Positions 45,253 to 53,816 of a stretch of 64,000 nucleotides of DNA are shown here, piece after piece. The notes below the pieces were generated by a model. That model searched no databases. It was not told where the DNA came from and saw only the letters and a list, made by a program, of their open reading frames with translations. Positions within the stretch are counted from its first letter, which is position 1. Each line of letters starts with the position of its first letter. Position numbers and translations under genes: made by a program. Origin of the DNA: Pseudomonadota bacterium (lineage in GTDB: Bacteria; Myxococcota; Myxococcia; Myxococcales; Myxococcaceae); contig JAFAAN010000043.1 in assembly GCA_023426545.1 (NCBI GenBank), forward strand, positions 10,145-74,144. The letters run 5' to 3'.

Positions 45253-45630
45253 TCATGGCGCGTCGGCCATGTCTTTGAGTTGCCCTTCCGCTATCTCGCG
45301 GTAGAGCGGCACCACTTCGACGGCGAGCACCTCTCGCAGCTCCTGTCGGGCGCTGTCGAGGTCTCCCGATTGTCGGTAGCGCTTCGCTCGATAGAGCGCG
45401 TCAACGAGGCGGTCGGACCCTTCCTTGATACGCCGTGCGCACTCCAGCAGAAGGGTTTCAGCTCCTTCGCTCGTGCCCAGGGAAGATGCCGCGTCAGCTG
45501 TGCTGATTCCCACCTCCGGCGCGGTGCGCTCCAGCATCGCTCGCACGTCGTCAGTGAGCCTCAGTCGTTCGCCGTTTCGTATGCGCCTCGCGAGGGCTCG
45601 TACGGGCTCCCACTCAAGTTCATCGGCCAA
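45253..45630 (-). CDS. DUSAM-domain (DUF2379-type) protein
   Basis: 125 aa, cytoplasmic, mostly helical. It shows the family pattern: EWEPVRALARRIRNGERLRLTDDVRAML near the N-terminus, then TADAASSLGTSEGAETLL, and the conserved tail ELREVLAVEVVPLYREIAEGQL. The family is repeated many times in myxobacterial genomes and has no known function. The gene follows a secreted Cys-rich lipoprotein by 6 bp on the same strand, so the two are a unit. The tail matches the partial gene at 1-99 closely. Confidence 0.85.
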   Translation of the reverse strand: MADELEWEPVRALARRIRNGERLRLTDDVRAMLERTAPEVGISTADAASSLGTSEGAETLLLECARRIKEGSDRLVDALYRAKRYRQSGDLDSARQELREVLAVEVVPLYREIAEGQLKDMADAP

Positions 45631-45636
45631 TGCCTG

Positions 45637-46065
45637 TTACCTCTTGTTCTGGCGTGGGCGGCACTTGTTGAGGGGCCATTCCTGCTGTCCCTCGCAGTAG
45701 CGGAAGCAGGCGTAGCAGGAGCCTGTCCAGTCATCGTCTTTACACTCGGCATAGGTCGCGATGCAGCGGCGCTTCCATTCGGGCAGGTTGGCATTGTGTG
45801 CCTCATCCATGTCCGGCACCGCGCTCTCGGCTGTTACCTGAGAGCCCGTCATGAGCACGGCCGCTTCAGTCGCGGAGACGCCACACGCGTCCGGGCCGAA
45901 CCGCTGAATGCCGCATGTCGCGCTGTCGAGGCAAGCGGCTTGGGCGTAGGCTTCGTGAGGGTCCGTGGTGCGGCGGCTGGCCGTGCTGGTTGCGTTGCTA
46001 GCGCATCCCACGGCAAGGATTGCAAGTGCACACGAGACGAGAAGTGCGGTGCTCTGAGTTGGCAC
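45637..46065 (-). CDS. Small cysteine-rich lipoprotein of unknown function
   Basis: 142 aa from GTG at 46065. The leader STALLVSCALAILAVGC ends in a lipobox-like AVGC. The mature part carries eight or nine more cysteines (ACLDSATCG, DACG, RRCIATYAECKDDDW, GSCYACFRYC), evidently disulfide-bonded outside the cytoplasm. I do not recognise the family. The GTG start is required because upstream codons in frame give no signal peptide. It is translated just ahead of the DUSAM gene. Confidence 0.7.
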   Translation of the reverse strand: MPTQSTALLVSCALAILAVGCASNATSTASRRTTDPHEAYAQAACLDSATCGIQRFGPDACGVSATEAAVLMTGSQVTAESAVPDMDEAHNANLPEWKRRCIATYAECKDDDWTGSCYACFRYCEGQQEWPLNKCRPRQNKR

Positions 46066-46163
46066 GATTGGCTGGATTGCAACGCTGGGTGCAATGAGCC
46101 TATCACCCGGGATGGGTACGGGCGGGGCCGCTCGCTCCGCGCGTGTCTGGCGAACAGGCTCCG

Positions 46164-47135
46164 TTACACCGGCTCGGCGCTGGAGGCGGGCGTGGCTTCG
46201 GCCGCGAGCTGCGGCGCATCCGCCGCGAGACCCGCCGCGCACAGCACCACCACCGACATCCACACGAAGTCCGCCAGCAGCAGGTGGACGAGCTGCATCC
46301 ACACCGGCGCCAGCAGCAGCAGGTTGGTGACGCCCGCGCCGAGCTGCACCGCGTAGAGCACGGTGATGGCGGAGGCCGCGCGCCGCACGTCGTCCGACGG
46401 CCGCATCCGCGCCACCCACCGCGACGCCAGCACCAGGAAGGCGCCCGTGCCCACCGCCAGCAGCGGGTGCAGCACCCGCAGCTTGATGAGGATGTGCGCC
46501 GTCTCCGACACGTCCTGGCGCAGGCCCTCCGCCAGCGTGGTGGACGGGAAGAGCGTGTCTCCCAGCGCGGCGATGGCGCCGCTGACGCCCAGCACCAGCA
46601 GCGCCAGGATGCTCAGGCCCAGCATCGCGCCCGGCAGCCCCTGGCCTCGCAGGCGCAGCGGCGCCCGGCCCCGGGAGAACCAGATGACCAGCGTCTGCGC
46701 GCCCACCAGCAGGAAGGTGTTCACCAGGTGCACACCCATCCAGAGGGCCCGTCCCACCGAGGCGTTGTCCGCCACGTACTTCAGCAGGACGATGCCCGCC
46801 CCCACCAGCGCCTCCGTCACCATGAAGAACAGCGCCCAGGCCGCCGCGCCGCGCACCGGGTGCCCCTTGGCGTGGGCCCGCCGGGCCCAGACGAAGAGGG
46901 ACACCGCCAGAATCATCGCCAGGCCGCTCGTCAGCCGGTGCGTGTACTCGATGAGCGTCTGGACGCTGGGCTCGCGGGGGATGACCTCGCCGTTGCACAC
47001 CGGCCAGTGGTCACCACAGCCGGCGCCCGAGCCCGTGGCCCGCACGAAGGCACCCCACAGAATCACGGCCAGGGTGAAGGCGAGCACCCCCAGGCTGAAG
47101 GCCTGGAACCGGCGGGACGAGGCAGCGTGGGTCAT
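46164..47135 (-). CDS. ctaA: Heme A synthase (COX15/CtaA)
   Basis: 323 aa with eight membrane helices. Heme-ligand histidines are visible in IEYTHRLTSG, WMGVHLVNTF, IKLRVLHPLLA and MQLVHLLLAD. The loop GCGDHWPVCNG has the Cys pair of the bacterial CtaA type that takes part in heme O oxidation. It converts heme O to heme A for aa3 oxidases. The start at 47135 has AAGGGGAG four bases upstream; the longer reading lacks a site. ctaB and cytochrome oxidase genes are not adjacent. Two palindromes upstream may be operators. Confidence 0.92.
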   Translation of the reverse strand: MTHAASSRRFQAFSLGVLAFTLAVILWGAFVRATGSGAGCGDHWPVCNGEVIPREPSVQTLIEYTHRLTSGLAMILAVSLFVWARRAHAKGHPVRGAAAWALFFMVTEALVGAGIVLLKYVADNASVGRALWMGVHLVNTFLLVGAQTLVIWFSRGRAPLRLRGQGLPGAMLGLSILALLVLGVSGAIAALGDTLFPSTTLAEGLRQDVSETAHILIKLRVLHPLLAVGTGAFLVLASRWVARMRPSDDVRRAASAITVLYAVQLGAGVTNLLLLAPVWMQLVHLLLADFVWMSVVVLCAAGLAADAPQLAAEATPASSAEPV

Positions 47136-47598
47136 CGCGCTCCCCTTAACCCACTTCCACCCCGGCCGCTGTCCCACACGCCCCATGGCCACTCACCCCG
47201 GCCATCAGCCGGGCTGTTCGGCCCCGGGATGTGCGACACATCCAGTGTATCCGGAATGATTCAGTTGGATGCTGCGCTGCATCCATTGGATATGCCTGCC
47301 CCCCGGCTGGGCTCATGGATGATTTCCGTTTGAGTCAATGGCCCTCCCGGGCACTGGCACGCAGAGTGCTTAACACCGTGCACAGTGCCCCCGGCGCCGC
47401 GACGGCGCAGGCGGCACGAGCCTTCCGCATGGAGGCCGCTTCGGTGGCCTCGGCACCCCGGGCCGGAGTTTCCCCCCTCTTCGTCCCGCGGGTGTGTTCT
47501 TCCAGAGGCGTGAAGCCACGGCCCTCTGGAGCCGCTTCCCACAGGGGTGTGGGGAAACAGGGCGGAGCGCATCGCGGGCTGGGGACATGTCTCTGGCT
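47136..47598. promoter_or_regulatory. Intergenic region with two related palindromes and a possible sigma-54 site
   Basis: About 460 bp without a gene. GGATGTG-CGA-CACATCC (47227-47243) and TGGATGC-N6-GCATCCA (47266-47285) are two perfect dyads sharing GGATG...CATCC, placed upstream of ctaA. On the plus strand TGGCAC-N5-GTGCT (47355-47370) resembles a -24/-12 promoter, differing from TTGCT in one base, but no plus-strand gene follows. CCCACAGGGGTGTGGG at about 47537 is another small hairpin. Confidence 0.4.
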
Positions 47599-47614
47599 TC
47601 AGCCCGCGATGCGC
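47567..47614 (-). terminator. Perfect 14-bp hairpin across the stop codon of the sigma-54 activator gene
   Basis: GCGCATCGCGGGCT and AGCCCGCGATGCGC are exact complements around a 20-base loop. The 47601-47614 arm encodes the last residues (RIAG) and runs into the TGA stop of the regulator, so mRNA folds with its own termination codon at the stem base. Probable terminator. Confidence 0.6.
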
Positions 47615-50532
47615 ATCTGCTCCGCGCCCAGCACCGCCGGGAAGGGCCCGTAGGCCATCGACCGCTCAATCACGTTGCGCAGCTCTCGCACGTTGCCGGG
47701 CCACGGGTGCGCCATCAGCGCGGCGATGGCGTCCGGACCCAGCTGGGGAGGCTCCAGGCCCTGGGGGGTGAGCTGCCGGACGAAGTGGCGGGCGAGCGCC
47801 ACGATGTCCTCCCGCCGCTCGCGCAGCGGGGGCACGCGCACCGGCACCACCTGGAGGCGGTAGTAGAGGTCCTCGCGGAAGCGGCCCTCGCGCACCAACT
47901 GGCCCAGGTCCCGGTGCGTGGCCGCCACCACCCGGACGTCCACCTCCACCGGCCGCATCTCCCCCAGGGGGAAGACCTCGCCGTTCTCCAGGAAGCGCAG
48001 CAGCTTGGGTTGGACTTCCAGGGGGAGCTCGCCAATCTCGTCCAGGAAGAGGGTGCCGCCGTGGGCGGCGCGGATGACGCCCGGGTGGTCCGTGGCCGCG
48101 CCGGTGTACGCGCCGCGCCGGTAGCCGAAGAGCTGGCCCTCGAAGAGGTCCCTGGGCACGGCGGCGCAGTTGAAGGCCACGTAGGGCTGCTGCGCGCGCG
48201 TGGACAAGGCGTGCAGCGCCCGGGCCACCAGCTCCTTTCCTGCGCCCGACTCGCCGGTGACGATGACGGTGGCGCGGCTGGAGGACAGGCTCGCCAGGTC
48301 GGCGCGCAGCCGCCGCATCGCGGGGGAGGCGGCGATGAAGCCCGGCACGTCCGCGTCGCGCGTGTCCTCGCCGCCCGTGTCGGCGGGCGCGTCTTCCTGG
48401 GCGAAACCCCGCAGGGTGGCGACCTCCAGCGCGAGGCCGCCCAGCCGGGACAGCGCCGTCAGGAGCGCGCGGCCGTCCGGGGGCAGCGTGCCCGCGACGC
48501 CCAGGCGGAGTCTCCGGCCGCAGCCGTCACCGAACTCCACGGACTCGGTGGCGGGCACGGAGGCGTCGCCTCCCAGGGGCGTGGCGCGCCCCTGCGAGTC
48601 CAGCTCCTCCAGCCGGGGCGCGCGGCCGGGGAGGAGCTCCTCCACCACGGCCAGCAGCTCGCGCTGGAGGAGGGGGGCGCCCATGCCGCGCACCGACAGC
48701 CGCTCGAAGGGCACCACCAGGGCCTCCGCGCCCAGCCGCTGGCCTTCCCCGGCGGCGGGCGGCGCGGTGACGGGCTCCAGGCTCCGGTAGTGGATGAAGT
48801 GCTCCGGGTGCACCACCATGCCCACGCGGCGCAGCTCCGCCTCGCTGGCGGCGAGCAGCTCGCCGGCGGCGGGGTCTCCGTCCATCCGCGCGAGCAGCGC
48901 CAGCAGGTGGCGCGTGTAGACGGCCATGCACAGGTCGCCCGTGAGGCTGAAGGTGCCCAGCGCGGCCTGGAGCAGCTCCCGCGCCTCGGCGGTGCGTCCG
49001 TCCAACACGTACAGCAGGGCCTCGAAGCGGTGGAGCAGGGCGGAGTGCCACGCGGACGGCATGCGCTGCTCCAGGAAGATGCGCGCCCGCCGCAGCAGCA
49101 CGCGGCCCTCGTCGCGCTGGCAGGCGTAGACGCGCGCGTACGTCTCGTACAGCAGGCACTCCCGGCGCAGGTAGGGCCAGCCGCCCAGCTCCAGCACGCG
49201 CTGCCCCGCGGCCGCGAAGCCCTCCGCCGCGCGCACGGTCCGGCCCTCGGCGAGGTCCGCCAGCGACTCCGCGAACTGCGCGTACGCGCCGGTGAGGGCC
49301 CGCTGGATGGTGCCGTCGTATTCCGACAGGTGCCGGGCCAGCCGGCGCAGCGCCGAGTACCGGCCGGTGAGCAGGTACAGGCGCGCGCGCGTCACGGTCA
49401 GGTAGAGCGGCGTCCAGCGCAGCTCCTCCACCACCGCGTCCGCCTCGTCCAGCACGGCCTCGGCCTCCGGGAAGCGCGCCAGCCGCAGCAGGGCCTCGGC
49501 CTCCGCGCGCGCGGCGAAGATGAAGGAGAACCCGCGCGCCATGCGCCCGCCATACGCGGCCTCCCGCGCGCGGCGCACCAGCTGGAGCGCCTCGGACGGC
49601 TCGCAGGACTCCTCCAGCCGGCGCTGGGCGAGGAAGGCCAGGTTGCGCGCCTCCAGGAAGGCGTACCCCATCCGCGCGGCGCCTTGCGCCACCTCGCGGA
49701 AGCGGCGCGTGGCCCCGGTGGCCTCGCCGTGCAGGGCCGCCTCGTGGGCGCAGGCGTCCTCGGCCAGCAGGCGCAGCGCCGGGTCCTTCACGCTCACGAG
49801 CGCCTCGGCCAGCCGGCCGGAGCCGTGGGTGATGCGCTCCGCCTCGCCCAGGTAGAAGCCGCAGGCCACCTCGGCCATGCGAAGCTGGCAGCGCACCGCC
49901 GGGTCGTCGTGGTGGGCCAGCAGCGCGTCCGCGCGCGCCACGTATGCGGCCGACTTGTTCGCGTCGAAGAGCTTGCCGTCCGGCGATGCGTAGAGGTTGG
50001 CCGCCATGGCCAGCACCCGCAGCTCCACCTCCTCGGGGAGGATGCCCGCCTCCGCGGGCGCCAGGTGGGGCAGCAGCGTGGTGAAGGCGCCCCGGCTGTC
50101 CTCGCGGCCCCAGCGCTGGAGGTAGGCCAGCCCCACCGCCGCCATGGCCCGGGCTCCCGGGGTGCGCAGGGCGCCCGAGGCCAGCAGCGACAGCAGGTCC
50201 TCCTCGGCGGCCCGCCAATCGGCCCGCGTCAGGTGGGTGACGCAGGGGAGGATTCTCGCCAGCTCCTCGGGGTGCAGCTCCTGCCGCTTCGACGCGGAGA
50301 CCGCGGGGGAGGGGGCGCCGCCGCGGGATGCGAGCTGACGGAGCGCCACGGCCACGCGGCCGCGCGGGCGGCGGGCCTGCGGGGCCTCGCTCGGCAGCTC
50401 CCAGCGGTAGACGGTGAGAGGGGTGACGCCCAGCAGGCGGGCGAAGGCCGCGCGGCTCTGCTCACCCCGCAGGGCGCGGATGGTCTCGGGTTCCCACCCG
50501 GTGCTCTCCCCCTTCTCCTCCGGTAACTCCAC
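47599..50532 (-). CDS. Large sigma-54-dependent transcriptional activator with N-terminal HTH and helical-repeat region
   Basis: 977 aa starting at GTG. Residues about 15-50 (IRALRGEQSRAAFARLLGV..TVYRWELP) form an XRE-like helix-turn-helix. A long region of about 90-560 is helical repeat (TPR-like, as in MalT-type regulators). A poorly conserved region of about 560-720 may be a GAF-like sensor. The AAA+ domain (about 725-965) has Walker A GESGAGKE, the sigma-54-contacting loop GAYTGA (variant of GAFTGA), Walker B GGTLFLDEIGELP and WPGNVRELRN. The usual C-terminal Fis helix-turn-helix is absent; the protein ends 20 residues after the AAA+ domain. The target genes are unknown. Confidence 0.88.
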   Translation of the reverse strand: MELPEEKGESTGWEPETIRALRGEQSRAAFARLLGVTPLTVYRWELPSEAPQARRPRGRVAVALRQLASRGGAPSPAVSASKRQELHPEELARILPCVTHLTRADWRAAEEDLLSLLASGALRTPGARAMAAVGLAYLQRWGREDSRGAFTTLLPHLAPAEAGILPEEVELRVLAMAANLYASPDGKLFDANKSAAYVARADALLAHHDDPAVRCQLRMAEVACGFYLGEAERITHGSGRLAEALVSVKDPALRLLAEDACAHEAALHGEATGATRRFREVAQGAARMGYAFLEARNLAFLAQRRLEESCEPSEALQLVRRAREAAYGGRMARGFSFIFAARAEAEALLRLARFPEAEAVLDEADAVVEELRWTPLYLTVTRARLYLLTGRYSALRRLARHLSEYDGTIQRALTGAYAQFAESLADLAEGRTVRAAEGFAAAGQRVLELGGWPYLRRECLLYETYARVYACQRDEGRVLLRRARIFLEQRMPSAWHSALLHRFEALLYVLDGRTAEARELLQAALGTFSLTGDLCMAVYTRHLLALLARMDGDPAAGELLAASEAELRRVGMVVHPEHFIHYRSLEPVTAPPAAGEGQRLGAEALVVPFERLSVRGMGAPLLQRELLAVVEELLPGRAPRLEELDSQGRATPLGGDASVPATESVEFGDGCGRRLRLGVAGTLPPDGRALLTALSRLGGLALEVATLRGFAQEDAPADTGGEDTRDADVPGFIAASPAMRRLRADLASLSSSRATVIVTGESGAGKELVARALHALSTRAQQPYVAFNCAAVPRDLFEGQLFGYRRGAYTGAATDHPGVIRAAHGGTLFLDEIGELPLEVQPKLLRFLENGEVFPLGEMRPVEVDVRVVAATHRDLGQLVREGRFREDLYYRLQVVPVRVPPLRERREDIVALARHFVRQLTPQGLEPPQLGPDAIAALMAHPWPGNVRELRNVIERSMAYGPFPAVLGAEQMRIAG

Positions 50533-50700
50533 GGCACCAGCCCCCTTTTTCGCCCCCCGCCAGGGCCCATTCTCTACGGAGTTTCCCCGGGCGATTGCAA
50601 ACGGTTGAGCACTTCCGTTTCACTCCTGTTGCATATGCAGCAGGCGACGCATGGAGCGCTGCCCCTCGCTGGGAGGCAGTGTCGTCGTTATCGTCACCCC

Positions 50701-51531
50701 GTGTCCCGCCGACATCCCCACCCACCGCTTTCCACACCTCCCCAGCTCCAGGCCGCGCGCCGCGCCGAGCGGGCGCTGCGGTCCAACCGCTCGAGGAACC
50801 CTGGCCGGGGCGCCGCCTACGTCGCGGTGGCGGTGACGTGCGTGTTGATGGCGCTGGGCCAGCCCCGGCGGCTGTGGTGGCTCGCCTTCGTGGCGTTGGG
50901 GCTCTTCCTCGCGTCGGTGAAGCACCTGGAGCGTCCCCGCCGCGACGAGGCCGCCCCTCCGGCGCGCACGCCCGAGGGGACGGAGGATGACGCCCGGGTG
51001 GCGAAGGTGGACGCCCTCTGCGCCCGGCTGGTGGCGGCCCTGGGCGAGGGGCCCGCCGTGCTGCGCGAGGTGGTGCATGCGCCGGAGCGCACGGTGGAGG
51101 CGCTGCGCCAGGGCTGCCACGCGTTGGTGCGGCGCGAGCGGGAGCTGCGGGCGCTGACGCCTCCGGACGAGGCGCGGCGGTTGGACGCGGAGCGCGAGGC
51201 GCTGGCCGCGCGCATGGCGGCGGAGGCGGACGCGGTGGTGAAGGAGCGGCTGGCGGGGGCGCTGGCCGCGCTGGATGCGCAGCGGCGTCAGCGCGCGGAG
51301 CTGGTCACCGCCGCGGCGCGGCTGGAGGCCGAGCACATGCGCCTCTACTACACGCTGGAGGGCCTCTACGCGCAGGTGCTGCGGGTGCGCTCGGCGGACA
51401 CCTCCGGCGAGGACGTCGCCGGGTTGGGGCTCCGGCAGAGCGTGGAGCAGCTGGGCGCCGAGGTGGAGGCGGTGACGCAGGCGCTGGAGGAGGTCCACGG
51501 CCCGCCCGGCGGGCAGGTCCGGACGCGGTAG
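50701..51531 (+). CDS. Membrane-anchored coiled-coil protein of unknown function
   Basis: 276 aa if started at GTG 50701; other in-frame starts up to 50605 (ATG at 50635) are possible and none has a clear ribosome site. A basic N-terminus is followed by two hydrophobic helices (about 38-75, YVAVAVTCVLMALG, LWWLAFVALGLFLASV). The rest is a charged helical region with repeated Ala/Arg/Glu heptads (about 120-265), a coiled coil. I do not recognise the family. It is divergent from the sigma-54 activator. Confidence 0.6.
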   Translation: MSRRHPHPPLSTPPQLQAARRAERALRSNRSRNPGRGAAYVAVAVTCVLMALGQPRRLWWLAFVALGLFLASVKHLERPRRDEAAPPARTPEGTEDDARVAKVDALCARLVAALGEGPAVLREVVHAPERTVEALRQGCHALVRRERELRALTPPDEARRLDAEREALAARMAAEADAVVKERLAGALAALDAQRRQRAELVTAAARLEAEHMRLYYTLEGLYAQVLRVRSADTSGEDVAGLGLRQSVEQLGAEVEAVTQALEEVHGPPGGQVRTR

Positions 51532-51548
51532 CCGCGGGGCGCAGGTCA

Positions 51549-51579
51549 GGCCCGGGAGGCGGAGAGGCCGGCCCGGGCC
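51549..51579. terminator. Hairpin between convergent genes
   Basis: GGCCCGGG (51549) and CCCGGGCC (51572) are complementary across a 15-base loop, between the coiled-coil gene and the small secreted protein gene. Confidence 0.5.
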
Positions 51580-51597
51580 CTGGGGCGCGGCCCCTGC

Positions 51598-51891
51598 TCA
51601 GCGGACCTCGGGGCAATCCCAGACGTTGCGCGAGCCGAAGGCGCGGCAGGTGCAAACATAGTCGGTCCAGATGCCATCCGTGCACTGCTGCGTCGCGCCC
51701 CGGCTGGTGCATGTGGTGTAGCTGATGTCCCAGCAATAGGGGAGCAGCACGGGGCCGCCCCGGCCGGCCTCGTCGGAGGCCTCCTGGCTGACGAGCTCCT
51801 CCGGGTCCACGTCCATGGCGTCCGAGTCGAACCCGGGGGCGGCGAAGGCGGGGAGGGCAAGGGACAGCGCGACGAGGAAAGCCTTCTGCAT
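51598..51891 (-). CDS. Small secreted protein (97 aa)
   Basis: A clean signal peptide (MQKAFLVALSLALPAFA) with cleavage at AFA is followed by an acidic stretch (DAMDVDPEELVSQEASDEA) and a C-terminal part with five cysteines (LPYCWDISYTTC, QQC, YVCTC...DC). AGGAG precedes the ATG. It is probably a disulfide-bonded exported peptide; similar short Cys-containing secreted proteins are numerous in myxobacteria. The function is unknown. It is downstream of the aldehyde dehydrogenase on the same strand with an 83-bp gap. Confidence 0.7.
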   Translation of the reverse strand: MQKAFLVALSLALPAFAAPGFDSDAMDVDPEELVSQEASDEAGRGGPVLLPYCWDISYTTCTSRGATQQCTDGIWTDYVCTCRAFGSRNVWDCPEVR

Positions 51892-51974
51892 GGGCTGACT
51901 CCTGAGAAGCGTATGGGGTTGTCGCGCCCCATCTTTCACTGGCTTTCCCGTGCGCGGCAATGATTGGAAAATTC

Positions 51975-53378
51975 CTACCGTCCAGGCGGCGGCTGTCGCG
52001 CGGCGTCCTCCGTCGCGGCGATTCGGACCGACTTGATGTTGACGAACTCGTGGATGCCCACGTCCGCCAGCTCGCGCCCATGCCCGGAGTGCTTCACGCC
52101 GCCGAAGGGGAGCCTCGCGTCCGAGGCCACCAGGGCGTTGACGAACACCATGCCGGCCTCGATGCCGTCGATGAAGCGTTGCTGCTCGGCCTCGTCCCGC
52201 GTCCAGACGCTGGCGCCCAGGCCGAACGGGGTCGCGTTGGCCAGCGCCAGCGCGTGGTCCACGTCACGCGCTCGCAGCAGCGTGGCCACGGGGCCGAACA
52301 GCTCGTCATGGAAGGCGGGGGCGTGGGGCGGGGGCTCGGCCAGGACGGTGGCCGGGTAGAAGTTCCCCGGGCGCTCCAGGGGCTTGCCGCCCAGCAGGAG
52401 CTTCGCGCCCGCCTTCACGCTCGCCTCCACCTGGGCGTGGAGCCCGTCGAGGATGCCCCGGGTGGCCAGCGGGCCCAGGTCCGTCTTCGCGTCCAGGGGG
52501 TTGCCCACGGTGACGCGCTTCATGCGCTCCACGAAGCGGCGCTCGAACTCGGGATAGATGGCGTCGGCGACGATGAAGCGCTTGGCGGCGATGCAGGACT
52601 GGCCGTTGTTGATGAGCCGCGCGGACACGGCCGTCTCCACCGCCTTCTCCAGGTCCGCGCTGGGCATGACGATGAACGGGTCGCTGCCGCCCAGCTCCAG
52701 CACCACCTTCTTGATGGCCTTGCCCGCCGCGGCGCCCACCGCGCGGCCCGCGCCCTCGCTGCCGGTGAGCGTCACCGCGCGCACGCGAGGGTCCTCGATG
52801 ACGCGGTTCACCTCGGCCGACTCGATGAGCAGCGCCTGGAACGCGCCGCGCGGGAAGCCCGCCTGGAGGAACAGCTCCTCCAGGGCCAGCGCGCACTGGG
52901 GCACGTTGTGGGCGTGCTTGAGCAGGCCCACGTTCCCCGCCATCAGCGCGGGCGCGGCGAAGCGCACCACCTGCCAGAAGGGGAAGTTCCACGGCATGAT
53001 GGCCAGCACCGGCCCCAGGGGCTGGTAGCGCACGAAGGCGCGGCCGCTGCCCAGGTCGACAAGCCTGTCGCGCAGGAGCGACTCGGCCTTCTCCACGTAG
53101 TAGCGGCAGGCCGTGGCGCACTTCTTCGCCTCCGCCTTCGCCGCCTCCAGGGGCTTGCCCATCTCCTGCGTCATGATGCGGCCGTAGCGCTCGGCCTCGG
53201 CCTCCAGCAGCTCGGCCGCGCGCCGCATCCACGTGGCGCGGTCGGCGAAGCGCGTGTGCCGGTAGGAATGGAACGTGTCGGCGGCCGTTTGGAGCTTCGC
53301 CTCCAGCGCGTCGGAGGTGAGGGGCGTGAAGGTGCGCAGCGTCTCGCCGGTCGTCGGGTCGATGGTGGCAATGGCCAT
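51975..53378 (-). CDS. NAD(P)-dependent aldehyde dehydrogenase, succinate-semialdehyde dehydrogenase-like
   Basis: 467 aa. All ALDH landmarks are present: MPWNFPFWQ (cofactor), VTLTGSEGAGRAVG, catalytic Glu in VVLELGGSDPF, catalytic Cys in NNGQSCIAAKR, and GPVATLLRA. The overall sequence (MAIATIDPTTGETLRTF, KPLEAAKAEAKKCA) is that of the GabD/Sad group, which oxidises succinate semialdehyde; the substrate call is from overall resemblance. The start at 53378 has AGGAGG upstream. It is not linked to other GABA genes. Confidence 0.88.
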   Translation of the reverse strand: MAIATIDPTTGETLRTFTPLTSDALEAKLQTAADTFHSYRHTRFADRATWMRRAAELLEAEAERYGRIMTQEMGKPLEAAKAEAKKCATACRYYVEKAESLLRDRLVDLGSGRAFVRYQPLGPVLAIMPWNFPFWQVVRFAAPALMAGNVGLLKHAHNVPQCALALEELFLQAGFPRGAFQALLIESAEVNRVIEDPRVRAVTLTGSEGAGRAVGAAAGKAIKKVVLELGGSDPFIVMPSADLEKAVETAVSARLINNGQSCIAAKRFIVADAIYPEFERRFVERMKRVTVGNPLDAKTDLGPLATRGILDGLHAQVEASVKAGAKLLLGGKPLERPGNFYPATVLAEPPPHAPAFHDELFGPVATLLRARDVDHALALANATPFGLGASVWTRDEAEQQRFIDGIEAGMVFVNALVASDARLPFGGVKHSGHGRELADVGIHEFVNIKSVRIAATEDAARQPPPGR

Positions 53379-53520
53379 GGAAGTGCCTCCTGGGGGCCTT
53401 GTGATAACAGCCGGGCGCGGGGAGGCCGTGCCGCTCGGGGCCCGAGCGTCCGGCCGTTCACTCCAGGGCTTTCGCCGCCCTGGCCCCTCTTTTATATGGG
53501 GAGCACGACTGGAGACCGCC

Positions 53521-53763
53521 ATGGCCACCGACATCATCCGCGAGCGCCGCTTCAACTTCTTCATCGCCGGGGTGCTGTCCCTCGTCATCCCGGGGCTGGG
53601 GCAGCTCTACAAGGGACAGCTCCTGCGCGCCGCGCTGTGGTTCCTGATGGTGGGGGCCGGCTACTGGTTCTTCTTCATTCCGGGGCTCGTGCTGCACTTC
53701 TTCTGCGTCCTCGGGGCGGCCTTCGGCAGTGCGGGGAAGGACCGCATCCGCCTGCCCAGCTAG
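53521..53763 (+). CDS. Small two-helix membrane protein (80 aa)
   Basis: Two hydrophobic segments (about 13-28, 36-70) with PGLGQLYKGQ between them. This is the layout of small TM2-like or DUF5683-like proteins, with a basic N-terminus and C-terminus. GGAG precedes the ATG. It is divergent from the aldehyde dehydrogenase and 53 bp before the PAP2 gene, so it may be cotranscribed with it. The function is unknown. Confidence 0.75.
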   Translation: MATDIIRERRFNFFIAGVLSLVIPGLGQLYKGQLLRAALWFLMVGAGYWFFFIPGLVLHFFCVLGAAFGSAGKDRIRLPS

Positions 53764-53816
53764 CGCTCCACGTGGGGGTCGCCCCGCCCGGCACCTGTGT
53801 GCATACAGTGGCCGCC

